From contig JAJYGO010000313.1 of the NCBI GenBank assembly GCA_021785115.1, positions 1 to 12,145 on the forward strand: DNA of 12,145 bases. Reading direction: 5' to 3'. Position numbers and translations under genes: made by a program. The notes beneath the pieces were generated by a model that did no database searches, had not been told where the DNA came from, and was given only the letters and a program-made list of their open reading frames with translations. Source of the DNA: Chloroflexota bacterium. GTDB lineage: Bacteria > Chloroflexota > Limnocylindria > Limnocylindrales > CSP1-4. Positions 1 through 7,309 of the stretch are shown here, piece by piece (positions within the stretch are counted from its first letter, which is position 1; every line of letters begins with the position of its first letter).

Positions 1-99
1 CGGGGAGCTCGCGGCGCGATGCCCGGCAACGCGTCGTGGCGGTGGGCTGGCCCAACGGAGGGGCAGTCGCCGAGCCGTCCGGTCCCACCGTGGCGCTTG

Positions 100-129
100 C
101 GCGGGTGGCGAGCTCGGCCGCCACCCGCG
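100..129 (-). terminator. Hairpin downstream of the MFS exporter gene
   Basis: An 11-bp perfect inverted repeat (100-110 against 119-129) encloses an 8-base loop at 111-118. It lies about 33 bases past the stop of the exporter gene, in its direction of transcription. No T-run follows the stem on the minus strand, so this would be a GC-hairpin terminator without a classical U-tract. The rest of 1-162 holds no gene I can support; a 12-bp self-complementary stretch (147-158) also lies there. Confidence 0.45.
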
Positions 130-162
130 AACGGCCTTCGACCCGACCCCGGCCGGGGGCGC

Positions 163-1764
163 TCATGCAAGCGGGTTCGCTGACGCGGTGTCGGTCCCCG
201 ACGCCCGCGCAATCCGGCGCCGTTCAGACTCCCCTGCCGGAAGGAGCGCCAGCGCCACCACCACGCCAATCAGGACCACGAGCGCACCGACGCGGAGGGC
301 GTCGTCGAGCCCGGCGACGAACGCCGTTTGGACCGACGCGAGGTGCGTGGCAGAGCCCAGCCGCTGCGCGACCGACAGCCCGCCGAACACGCTGCTCTGG
401 GTGGTGTCAACCGCCTGCGCCGGCAGCCCCGCCACGTGCACCTGGGCCTGATAGGTGGCGTTGAGGACGCTGCCCAGGATGGCCGCCCCGAGTGCGGGGG
501 CGAGTTTGTTGATCGCCTGCAGCACGGCCGAGCCGACACCGCTGCGCTCGGCCGACAGCTCGACCAGGGCGGCCGAGGCGGCGGTGGCGAAACCCAAGCC
601 GCCGCCCAGTCCAGCCACGAACGACCAGGCCGCCATGAGCCCGTCGCCGCTCGAGGCCGTCATCGTCGCGCCCAGCGCCAGGCCGGCGGCGAGGACGGCG
701 AAGCCGGCGGCGACGCTGAGCTTGGCGCCGATCCGGGCAGCCACACGGTGGGCCGGCACAGCGCCCACGACCAGCCCGCCGATTGCCGGCAGCAGCCGGA
801 GCCCGGAGCCCTGCGGGTCGAGCCCCATGATTGCCTGGGTGTACTGGGGCAGCACGAAGAGGACGCCGTACAGCCCGAACAGTCCGAACGCGGTGAGGAG
901 CGTTCCCCAGGTGAAGCTGGGCGACCGGAACAGCGAGAGGTCGACGAGCGCCGAGGCGCCAGAGCGGGCGGTGAGCCACGCCTCCCACAGCGCGAACAGG
1001 ACCAGCACGACCAGGCCGCCCGCCATGAACCCGATCGCGGTCGGGTCGCCCCAGCCGTTGTCGCCCGCCTCGATGATGCCGTACATCAGGGCTGCCAGAC
1101 CTCCTGCCGAGAGGAGGACCCCGCCGATGTCGAGGCCGGGTGCACGATCCGCCCGCGACCCGGGCATGAACGACAGGACCGCCGCAAGCGCGACGAGCGC
1201 GATCGGGACGTTGATGAGGAAGATCCAGCCCCACCAGGCGTTGGACAGGATCCAGCCGCCGAGGATGGGGCCGAGGGGCAGGCCCAGGAAGTTGGCGGCC
1301 CCCCAGATCCCGATCGCCCGGGGCCGCTCGGCCTCGTCGAAGAGCACAGTGATGAACGAGATCGTCATGACGATGATCGCCGCGGCGGCGAGCCCCAGCC
1401 CGACGCGCAGGCCGATGAACGCCGCCGCGCTCGGGGCGTAGGCCAGGGCCGCCGAGCCCGCCCCGAACGCGATGAGGCCCGCGACGAGCAGCGGCTTGCG
1501 CCCGAAGCGATCGCCAACGAGACCTATCGGCAGTACCGCAGCCACGAGGGCCACAAGGTAGGCCGTGAAGAACCACTGCATGTCCGACTCGGATGCGTCG
1601 AGCGCACCAGCCAGGGTGGGCAGCGCGACCGTGAGCACCGTCACGTCCAGGGTCAGCACGAGCATGGCGAGCGAAAGGGCGCCGAGTGCCCACCACCGGC
1701 GCCGGAGCGTCGCGGCCGTGACGCCTGCGTTGGGCACCACGTCAGGGATTCGGTTCACTGTCAT
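163..1764 (-). CDS. DHA2-family (14-TM) MFS drug exporter
   Basis: This is a predicted inner-membrane proton-driven multidrug exporter of the EmrB/QacA (DHA2) branch of the major facilitator superfamily, 533 residues, the usual length for 14-helix members. Visible family motifs are motif D1 (LDVTVLTVALP, residues 39-49), motif A in the loop after helix 2 (GLVGDRFGRK, 81-90) and motif C, the antiporter signature (GAANFLGLPLGPILGG, 155-170). Helix-rich sequence continues to a basic, Ser/Ala-rich tail. The frame stays open far upstream, but ATG 1764 is chosen because it has a strong ribosome site (GGAAGGAG, 7 bases away) and forms an ATGA overlap with the upstream gene's stop. That upstream gene is a TraB/Tiki-like protein, so the two are probably one operon. 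The substrate cannot be read from sequence; the family exports dyes, quaternary amines and antibiotics. Confidence 0.93.
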   Translation of the reverse strand: MTVNRIPDVVPNAGVTAATLRRRWWALGALSLAMLVLTLDVTVLTVALPTLAGALDASESDMQWFFTAYLVALVAAVLPIGLVGDRFGRKPLLVAGLIAFGAGSAALAYAPSAAAFIGLRVGLGLAAAAIIVMTISFITVLFDEAERPRAIGIWGAANFLGLPLGPILGGWILSNAWWGWIFLINVPIALVALAAVLSFMPGSRADRAPGLDIGGVLLSAGGLAALMYGIIEAGDNGWGDPTAIGFMAGGLVVLVLFALWEAWLTARSGASALVDLSLFRSPSFTWGTLLTAFGLFGLYGVLFVLPQYTQAIMGLDPQGSGLRLLPAIGGLVVGAVPAHRVAARIGAKLSVAAGFAVLAAGLALGATMTASSGDGLMAAWSFVAGLGGGLGFATAASAALVELSAERSGVGSAVLQAINKLAPALGAAILGSVLNATYQAQVHVAGLPAQAVDTTQSSVFGGLSVAQRLGSATHLASVQTAFVAGLDDALRVGALVVLIGVVVALALLPAGESERRRIARASGTDTASANPLA

Positions 1765-1779
1765 CGAGTCGCTCCTTCC
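1761..1779 (-). promoter_or_regulatory. Shine-Dalgarno and ATGA coupling site of the exporter
   Basis: The minus strand reads GGAAGGAG (1772-1779), 7 bases, then ATGA (1764-1761), where the upstream gene's TGA overlaps the exporter's ATG. This decides the exporter start in an otherwise open frame and predicts translational coupling. Confidence 0.8.
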
Positions 1780-2465
1780 TCCGCTCGCGCGGAACGCAGA
1801 GACGGCATCGGGTTGAGGGGGTTGAGATCTTCGAAGCGGACGAGCTCGATCTCGTCGGCCAGGCCCTGCAACCTGCGCGTCAGCAGGTGGACCCGTCGGC
1901 AGTTGACCGCGAGGAGCACTCGGCTTCCGGGGTTCGCGGACACGACCTCGCGCAGCCGCTCGATGATCCGATCGTTGGCGCGCGCCCAGGCGGCGCGGCT
2001 CGTCTTGCCGGCCGCGGCGGCCTCCAAGCTGCACACCTGACCGCAGAAATGGGCGTAGGCACCCCGGCTCACCACGGCCGGACTGTCGACGGCCCGGGCG
2101 ATGGCGTTCAGCAGGTCGTCGGCCCCCCGAATGAGGGCCGTCCGAAGGCGAAGCAGCCCGCCGTCATCGGTCGCCGGCTCAAGGCGCGCCTGGGCTCCGA
2201 GGGGAACGACGACGGTGTCGGTCAGCCGGCTGGCCGGCGCCAGCGCCTCGCGGACCTCGAGCGGCAGTTGGTCGGGGTCGCCCGATTCCCAGGCGTCGGG
2301 CTCGACCTCGACCGCGAGGAGATCGGGCTCGAGGGTCTCGACGAGCCTGCGCAGGCGCTCGAGGTCATACCTGACAGCCTCGGCGTGCAGGTGGCCGATG
2401 GTGCCCAGGAGCGCGACGCGGCTGCAGGGAGGGCGTTGTTGGGATGACGGCGATAGCGGTGCCAT
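1761..2465 (-). CDS. TraB/PrgY/Tiki-superfamily-like protein
   Basis: The 234-residue protein looks like a compact member of the TraB/GumN/ChaN/Tiki superfamily. Residues 17-30 hold VALLGTIGHLHAEA, matching the GxxH start of the fold. PDLLAVEVEP (47-56) supplies the acidic residue after the next strand, and a late strand plus His is at 182-195 (RVLLAVNCRRVHLL), where these families have a third conserved His. Members include proposed metalloproteases (Tiki), pheromone-control proteins (PrgY/TraB) and haem-binding ChaN, so the reaction here is unknown. No signal peptide or clear membrane helix is seen, so it is probably cytosolic. The start is uncertain. ATG 2465 leaves 16 residues before the first strand but has GGAGG only one base away; GTG 2513 is in frame but lies inside a palindrome that may be an operator. 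It is coupled to the downstream exporter by ATGA. Confidence 0.7.
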   Translation of the reverse strand: MAPLSPSSQQRPPCSRVALLGTIGHLHAEAVRYDLERLRRLVETLEPDLLAVEVEPDAWESGDPDQLPLEVREALAPASRLTDTVVVPLGAQARLEPATDDGGLLRLRTALIRGADDLLNAIARAVDSPAVVSRGAYAHFCGQVCSLEAAAAGKTSRAAWARANDRIIERLREVVSANPGSRVLLAVNCRRVHLLTRRLQGLADEIELVRFEDLNPLNPMPSLRSARAEEGATR

Positions 2466-2503
2466 GCCTCCAAGTACAGCCGGATCGCCGGCGGTCCGGA
2501 AGC

Positions 2504-2538
2504 GGGTGATCACTCAGGACCCTGGTGAGTGATTACCC
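2504..2538. promoter_or_regulatory. 35-bp inverted repeat, candidate operator
   Basis: Arms 2504-2516 (GGGTGATCACTCA) and 2526-2538 (TGAGTGATTACCC) pair at 12 of 13 positions around a 9-base spacer. The left arm contains a perfect 8-bp palindrome, GTGATCAC (2506-2513). It lies 39 bp upstream of ATG 2465 and in the divergent region shared with the oleate hydratase gene. Size and symmetry fit a dimeric repressor site (TetR-like or similar), though no such regulator is encoded here. It could also form an RNA hairpin on the minus-strand transcript. Confidence 0.5.
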
Positions 2539-2631
2539 CTACTCGAGTGGTGTCGCGAGTCCCGTGGCCACCCGCGAGGAGCGCGGCCCCCGTCCGACTG
2601 TCGCATTTCCTCATACAAGGTCGTGGGCGAT

Positions 2632-2644
2632 GGTTCGAAGAACC
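2632..2644. repeat. 13-bp inverted repeat GGTTC-GAA-GAACC
   Basis: Perfect 5-bp arms flank a 3-base spacer in the divergent region. The half-sites are arranged GTTC...GAAC, the opposite of the GAAC...GTTC arrangement of the LexA/SOS box of Gram-positive bacteria, so I do not call it a LexA site. It may be a regulator site or chance. Confidence 0.25.
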
Positions 2645-2905
2645 CAAGATCGGGACTGGGGTCCTGCCTTCGCGCGCCTTCCTCCCCTGAGCGCGTCGGA
2701 TTGACGATCGACTGCAAGGAAATCCGCCGGGCGAGCCCGATCTCCACTCCTCAGGTTCGGCTCAGCCGCCACTCAGCCCAGGTCGGCAGACTTCGACCTA
2801 TCCGCTGGGATCCACCCGGGCGATATCCGGGGCCGATCCGCGGCCAGAGCGGGCAGATGGTCCTCCCGGTCAGCGTAGCCGGGCGACCGCGCCCACCCAA
2901 CCTTC

Positions 2906-2921
2906 TGCTCTCACAAGAGCA
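2906..2921 (+). promoter_or_regulatory. Small hairpin/palindrome in the ohyA leader
   Basis: TGCTCT-CACA-AGAGCA is a perfect 6-bp stem with a 4-base loop ending 28 bases before the ohyA start. It could be a repressor half-palindrome or a leader hairpin that affects translation. The surroundings contain no further paired sequence. Confidence 0.3.
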
Positions 2922-2949
2922 CACCAAACCTCGACAAGCGGAGCAAGAC

Positions 2950-4623
2950 GTGACGCACAAGGCCTACATGATCGGCGCCGGCCTCGGCAACCTGAGCGCG
3001 GCCGTCTACCTCATCCGGGACGGCAAGTGGTCCGGCTCGGACATCACCCTCATGGGGATCGACGCGCACGGCGCGAACGACGGGCAGGCGGCGAGCGAGT
3101 TCGAGACCGAGTACGGGTACGGCCGCCTGGGCAACAGCCGCGGCTTCCTCAACCGCGGCGGGCGGATGCTCAACGAGGAGACCTACGAGAACCTGTGGGA
3201 CATCCTCGGCACCATCCCGTCGCTCGAGCGCCCAGGCCTGTCGGTGACCGAGGAGATCCTCGAGTTCGACCACGCCCACCCCACGCACGACGTCGGCCGG
3301 CTGATCGACGCCACCATCGGCGTCCGCGACCACGGGCCCAACGACTACGTGCACATGCAGTTCACCCAGCGGGACCGCTTCCTGCTGACCAAGCTCATGC
3401 TGATGCCCGAGTCCCGCGAGCGCGAGCTCGACGACATCAGCATCACGGAGTGGTTCGCGAGCAGCCCGCACTTCTTCACGACCAACTTCTGGTTCATGTG
3501 GAAGACGACCTTCGCCTTCCTCGAGGTCGACTCCGTGATGGAGCTGCGCCGGTACATGAACCGGATGATCCTCGAGTTCAGCCGGATCAACACCCTCGAG
3601 GGCGTCACCCGCACCCCCTACAACCAGTACGAGTCGGTCATCCTGCCGATGCGGGCCTGGCTGGCCGGCAAGGGCGTGCACTTCGTGAACAACCGGAAGG
3701 TCACGGCCTTCGACTTTCGGGACACGCCCCTGCGCGACGAGATCGTCGTCACGGGCCTGCGCTACGAGGACACGGCCACTGGCGAAACCGGCGTGATCGC
3801 CGTCGACGAGGACGACTTCGTCTTCGACACCAACGGCTCGATCACCGACAGCGCGGCGATCGGCGACCTCGACACGCCTATCACCGAGGACCCGCGCTTC
3901 GGCCCGAGCGCGGAGCTGTGGAAGCAGGCGACCGAGCACTTCTACGGCCTGGGCCACCCCGAGAAGTTCTTCGGCGACCGCTCGCAGAGCGAGTGGCTCA
4001 GCTTCACGGTCACCACCGACAGCCACCTGCTCATCAACGAGATCTCGCGGATCACGAAGCAGCTGCCGGGCAACGCGCTCAACACGTTCGTGGACTCGAC
4101 GGCCTGCCTCTCGATCGTGGTCCACCACCAGCCCCACTACCGGGCGCAGAAGCCCAACGAGGGGGTCTTGTGGGGCTACTTCCTCTACCCGCGCCGGTCG
4201 GGCGATTTCGTCCCGAAGCCGGCCATCGAGATGACCGGCCGGGAGATCCTGATCGAACTGCTGGGCCACCTGGCGACGGCGGACAAGAGCGCCACCGGGA
4301 TCGCCGGCAAGACCGACGAGATCCTCGCCTCGATCGTCAACGTGATCCCGTGCCACATGCCCTACGCGAGCGCCATGTTCAACCGCCGCGCGGTGGGCGA
4401 CCGGCCGGCGGTCGTGCCCGCGAACTCGAAGAACCTCGCGTTCATTAGCCAGTGGTGCGAGATGCCGTTCGACATGGTCTTCACCGAGCAGTACTCGGTG
4501 CGTGCGGCGCAGATCGCCGTGTACCACTTCCTGGGGATCCCGGACGAGCGGCTCACCCCGCTCCACCACTACGAGAAGGACCCGCGTGTGATGGCGCGGG
4601 CGACGCGGACCATGTTCCGCTGA
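2950..4623 (+). CDS. ohyA: Oleate hydratase, Rhodococcus-type (Met variant)
   Basis: FAD-dependent fatty acid hydratase (MCRA family) of 557 residues that adds water to the cis-9 double bond of oleate, giving 10-hydroxystearate. It acts on free fatty acids at or near the membrane and is linked in other bacteria to detoxifying unsaturated fatty acids. Visible are the dinucleotide-binding motif GAGLGNLSAA (9-18), the FAD-contact loop RGGRM (69-73), the substrate-site stretch NQYES with Tyr227, and long conserved blocks such as TTNFWFMWKTTFAF and ALNTFVDST. In the Elizabethkingia enzyme the loop reads RGGRE with catalytic-loop Glu122; here the position is Met73, as I recall for the monomeric Rhodococcus erythropolis enzyme (Met77). 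GTG 2950 is chosen for its Shine-Dalgarno AGCGGAG (about 6 bases away) and because the protein then begins right before the first FAD strand. It stands alone on the plus strand and ends in a strong hairpin. Confidence 0.95.
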   Translation: MTHKAYMIGAGLGNLSAAVYLIRDGKWSGSDITLMGIDAHGANDGQAASEFETEYGYGRLGNSRGFLNRGGRMLNEETYENLWDILGTIPSLERPGLSVTEEILEFDHAHPTHDVGRLIDATIGVRDHGPNDYVHMQFTQRDRFLLTKLMLMPESRERELDDISITEWFASSPHFFTTNFWFMWKTTFAFLEVDSVMELRRYMNRMILEFSRINTLEGVTRTPYNQYESVILPMRAWLAGKGVHFVNNRKVTAFDFRDTPLRDEIVVTGLRYEDTATGETGVIAVDEDDFVFDTNGSITDSAAIGDLDTPITEDPRFGPSAELWKQATEHFYGLGHPEKFFGDRSQSEWLSFTVTTDSHLLINEISRITKQLPGNALNTFVDSTACLSIVVHHQPHYRAQKPNEGVLWGYFLYPRRSGDFVPKPAIEMTGREILIELLGHLATADKSATGIAGKTDEILASIVNVIPCHMPYASAMFNRRAVGDRPAVVPANSKNLAFISQWCEMPFDMVFTEQYSVRAAQIAVYHFLGIPDERLTPLHHYEKDPRVMARATRTMFR

Positions 4624-4636
4624 GCGCCGACAGACT

Positions 4637-4668
4637 GGCGAGCGTCGGACTCCGCGCCGGCGCTCGCC
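4637..4668 (+). terminator. Strong hairpin after ohyA
   Basis: Arms 4637-4648 and 4657-4668 pair over 12 bp with one G-U wobble around an 8-base loop (4649-4656). The stem begins 14 bases after the ohyA stop. Only a weak pyrimidine stretch (TCTC, then CTTCCC) follows. Because the next gene converges, the stem may stop transcription from both sides. Confidence 0.7.
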
Positions 4669-4726
4669 TCTCGGCGCCTTCCCGCTTCACGAACGGTAGC
4701 CCGAGAATCGATGGTCCGGTCGGCTG

Positions 4727-4756
4727 GGTCGCGAAGTCCTCTCCATTGTCGCGACC
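4727..4756. terminator. Possible second hairpin between convergent genes
   Basis: GGTCGCGA (4727-4734) and TCGCGACC (4749-4756) are perfect 8-bp arms around a 14-base loop. It lies about 120 bases beyond the stop of the LuxR-type gene in that gene's direction. No T-run is seen, so the role is a guess. The remainder of 4624-4877 holds nothing else I can support. Confidence 0.3.
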
Positions 4757-4877
4757 GGGGTAACGTCTTCCGGGGTGGGCCCAGCGAGCGGAGGGGCATC
4801 GGCAGCGGCCGTTGCTGCGGTCAGGCAGGACGGGACGCGCCAGGCGAGAGAGTGACTGCTCACTCCCCCTGACGAGG

Positions 4878-5612
4878 CTAGCGGCTGGCCACGGCCGCGT
4901 CTCCGGCGACTCGAGTCTTTGTCTGTTCTGTGCCGGTCGGCATGGACTCTGGCATGTCGGCGAACCAGCCGCGCCGGACGGCGAGCACCGCCGCTTCCGT
5001 GCGCGACGCAACCCCGAGCTTCGCGTAGACGGCAGCCAGATGGTTCTCCACCGTGCGCAGGCTGAGGTAGAGCCGCTGCGCGATCTCCTTGTTGCCCAGC
5101 CCATCGCAGACCAAGCGCAGAACCTCTGTCTCGCGCGGGCTGAGGACCGAATCCATGCGACGCTCGGGGGGCGCGCCGCCTGCGTTCCCCATGATCAGGG
5201 CGCGAGCCACATCGTGGGGCAGCGTGACCTCGCCGAGCGCGACCTGTCGAATGGCTGCCGCAAGTTCGGCAAGCGTGGCGCTCGTTGACAGGCAACCGAG
5301 GACGCCGTCGTGAAGCGCTCGCTTCGCGTCGCCCAGTTCCCATGTCGGCGCAAGCCGCAAGACGTTGCTCGAGACGGGAACGGCAAGCGTGGCTGTGCGG
5401 CCAGATCCTCGGCCATCCCCGACGTCGACCTCCAGCACCACCGTTGGCGCGATCGGACCACCTGCCGCATGCGCCGCCAGCCGAACACCGGGCAGCGTCG
5501 CTACGAGCGACTCGAAGGCGGACTGGACCAGCGGGATCGCCTCGACCGCGACGAAGATCGGCTCGCGGCTGTTGGCCGCGCAATCGTTGGGCCCGGGCTT
5601 CAGGTCGAACAT
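4878..5612 (-). CDS. LuxR/NarL-type regulator with degenerate receiver
   Basis: This 244-residue DNA-binding transcription regulator ends in a clear GerE/LuxR helix-turn-helix: residues 157-216, with LSPRETEVLRLVCDGLGNKE and the recognition helix around SLRTVENHLAAVYAKLG. The N-terminal part (about 17-140) follows the NarL receiver pattern, including ELAAAIRQVALGEVTLPHDVA before the linker. The phosphorylation machinery is missing. The acidic pair after strand 1 reads VAVEA, the usual Asp position in VVLLD reads VVLEV (an Asp follows one residue later), and the Lys of GYLxK is replaced in GCLSTS. It therefore probably does not respond to phosphate from a histidine kinase, and none is nearby. 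ATG 5612 has GGAG 8 bases upstream. It converges with ohyA; its targets are unknown, and ohyA or its own upstream region are only positional candidates. Confidence 0.88.
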   Translation of the reverse strand: MFDLKPGPNDCAANSREPIFVAVEAIPLVQSAFESLVATLPGVRLAAHAAGGPIAPTVVLEVDVGDGRGSGRTATLAVPVSSNVLRLAPTWELGDAKRALHDGVLGCLSTSATLAELAAAIRQVALGEVTLPHDVARALIMGNAGGAPPERRMDSVLSPRETEVLRLVCDGLGNKEIAQRLYLSLRTVENHLAAVYAKLGVASRTEAAVLAVRRGWFADMPESMPTGTEQTKTRVAGDAAVASR

Positions 5613-5779
5613 CCGATGAACTCCGTGCCAGCGTGGGCTCGCCGCATGGTCCCACCATCCCGCTCGAGGATGAACGGCTGCTGGGAGTTACCTGAGATAT
5701 TCATCTGGCAGCCCGCCCGAAACGTGGCCACGGTAGTTCCCGGCACGGGCGGACGCGATGGGCTTCACCGTGAAACCTT

Positions 5780-5806
5780 TGCCGCCTGGGCCGTCGCCGG
5801 GCGGCA
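5780..5806 (-). terminator. Weak hairpin after the broken reductase gene
   Basis: Arms TGCCGCC (5780-5786) and GGCGGCA (5800-5806) are perfect over 7 bp with a 13-base loop, 57 bases past the reductase stop. No U-tract follows. The 250-bp gap 5613-5862 also has an 11-base palindrome TTCACCGTGAA (5764-5774). It should carry the promoter of the LuxR-type gene, but I could not place one. Confidence 0.3.
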
Positions 5807-5862
5807 CAGCCAATGCCGTTTGCGCGCCGAACCCCAGAGTAGGTTCCGAACTCCGGGGCGAT

Positions 5863-7075
5863 TCAGGCGGCGCAGGCCATCGTGCAACCTGCGCAGTGGC
5901 GTTTGCCCGCCGTCTGGTGCGCAATGACCATGGATGCCGATGCCAGCTCGTCGTCCTCGTGCAGCTCGCAGGCGCACGCCACCTCGCAGTGGCGGTCGAT
6001 GTCGAACGGCGCCGACCGCCCACCGATGGCATCGACAGCCCGGTCCCGAACCGTGCTGCTCAAGCGCACGGCGAGCAGTGCCGCGCTTGTCGACGCCTCG
6101 GTGGCTGCCGCGATGAGACCCAGTCGGCCGAGAGCTGGGGCCAACGCGCGGCGAAGTCGGCCGTCATAGCCCCGGAGCGAGGGCATGGCACCCACGGACC
6201 ATTCGCTGATGGCCTGGGCAGCAACGACACCGGACAGCAGGGCGTACGCGATCCCCTCGCCGAACATGGCGTCGGCCGTCGCGGCGGCGTCGCCCGCCAA
6301 TACGATGCGCTCTGAGGCGACAGAGCCCACCCGGAGCCCCATCGGGATCCAGTGGCCGCGCACGCGCCTCGCGTCTACCTCGAGACCGAGATCGCGACCG
6401 AGGTGGACGAGGTCATTCCGCAGCCGACGGTGCTGGGAACTGCGGTAGGAGCCCACGCCCAAGCTGGCGTGATCGTTCTTCGGGAAATACCAGCCGTACC
6501 CGCCTCGAAGCCCAAACGCCAGGACTGCCGTGTCCGGGACGACCAATTCAGACAGCGGCAAATCGATCTCGAGGGCCAGGGCCAGGCGGGTCGCCTCGCT
6601 GTGCAGTCCAACTCTCCGTGAGAGGTTGCTCGGTTAGCCGTCCGCGATCACGACGCAATCGGCCTGGTAACGTCCTGTTTCGGTCCGCACCGAGACGCCG
6701 GAGGGGCCCTCGTCGATGTCGGTCACGGGCGTGGCGTCGCGCACGCCTGCCCCAGCGCGTGCTGCGGCCTCGACGAGGGCGAGGTCGAACCGCTTCCGCT
6801 CGACCATCGCGATCGTGGCATCAGGGGCCTCCATCCTGAAGGACCCAAGATGAGGAGTGCGGATCTCGACCCGATCGACGCGGCGTTCGACGACGTCAAG
6901 CGCTTCTCGCGGCACGAGCCGCTGGGCTTTCGGGTAAGGCCTCCGCCGCACGGCTTCGGCCGGGGCAATGACCGCCCTTCGAACAGCACCACGGACGCCC
7001 CCCTGGACGCGAGGAGCCGAGCGGCTGTGCTCCCCGCCGGACCAGCGCCACAACCGCGACTCGAGGACGCGTCAT
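5863..7075 (-). pseudogene. Broken geranylgeranyl-reductase-family flavoprotein
   Basis: Joining three frames gives a protein of about 404 residues, the normal length for FAD-dependent geranylgeranyl reductases, which saturate polyprenyl chains of quinones, lipids or pigments. Frame one starts MTRPRVAVV at ATG 7075. One missing G near 7048 shifts to the frame with the Rossmann motif GAGPAGSTAARLLASRGA and KPCGGGLTRK. Another missing G near 6927 shifts to AQRLVPREALD through DCVVIADG. Then TAA (6634-6636) interrupts the frame exactly where family members read ADGxxS, and the same frame resumes PSNLSRRVGL, GYGWYFPKNDHASLGVG (the substrate-side motif) and the second FAD motif GDAAATADAMFGEGIAYALLSG. 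The C-terminal tail has six Cys and ends HCAGCTMACAA. In-frame ATG 7168 has a better ribosome site (GGGAGAGCA) and is an alternative start. Both indels are single bases in short G-runs, so base-calling error is possible, but the TAA is less easily explained that way. Confidence 0.85.
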
Positions 7076-7220
7076 CGGAGGCGGTACCCGTCGCGCCTGG
7101 CACGACGAATGCGGACCGGCAGAGCGCGCGACGACACCTGGGTTCGCTGGCGAGAAGGCATCGGTCATTGCTCTCCCGGACTGGCGTGGATGACGACCAG
7201 GCGTGGACCCCAGCGTCACC

Positions 7221-7243
7221 CACGATCCTATCCTCGGATCGTG
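7221..7243 (-). terminator. Hairpin after the thioesterase gene
   Basis: CACGATCC (7221-7228) and GGATCGTG (7236-7243) pair perfectly over 8 bp with a 7-base loop, about 67 bases past the thioesterase stop in its direction. It may end the permease-thioesterase transcript, or be an operator in front of the broken reductase. No U-tract is present. The rest of 7076-7309 shows no gene. Confidence 0.4.
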
Positions 7244-7309
7244 CCGTGAGGAGGATGTGAGCCAGCGGTGTGAATCCTCGTCAGGCTGAATCTCCGCACA
7301 GCCCTCACC

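Larger units (their letters stand above)
2466..2949. other. Divergent intergenic control region
   Basis: These 484 bases separate the minus-strand TraB-like/exporter operon from plus-strand ohyA, so both promoters should lie here. Seen inside: the 35-bp inverted repeat at 2504-2538, a 13-bp repeat GGTTC-GAA-GAACC at 2632-2644, and a 6-bp-stem hairpin at 2906-2921. The ohyA frame is open across 2623-2949, but the Arg/Pro/Ser-rich translation resembles no oleate hydratase N-terminus. A minus-strand open frame (2514-2747) also lacks any recognisable protein. I could not place a convincing -35/-10 pair for either gene. Confidence 0.6.

Noticed and set aside
328..2040. Long plus-strand open frame opposite the exporter and TraB-like genes
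   Set aside because: The translation is Arg/Glu/Gln/His-rich low-complexity sequence with no family resemblance, as expected opposite a high-GC gene.
2632..2644. LexA/SOS box
   Set aside because: The half-sites are in the wrong order (GTTC-GAA-GAAC instead of GAAC-N4-GTTC).
2514..2747. Minus-strand 77-codon frame upstream of the TraB-like gene
   Set aside because: No recognisable protein, and AGGA directly touching the GTG is not a usable ribosome site. It lies in the control region.
2623..2949. N-terminal extension of oleate hydratase
   Set aside because: The frame is open, but the sequence is Arg/Pro/Ser-rich and unlike known N-termini; GTG 2950 has a ribosome site right before the FAD strand.
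3027..4448. Plus-strand open frame within ohyA in another frame
   Set aside because: Arg/Pro/His-rich shadow fully inside a conserved enzyme gene.
2911..4569. Long minus-strand open frame opposite ohyA
   Set aside because: It is antisense to an unmistakable oleate hydratase; its Val/Asp/Arg-rich repetitive composition mirrors codon bias.
5613..5862. Possible riboswitch in the leader of the LuxR-type gene
   Set aside because: A CTCAGG element and some stems recalled glycine or c-di-GMP riboswitches, but the conserved cores could not be matched.
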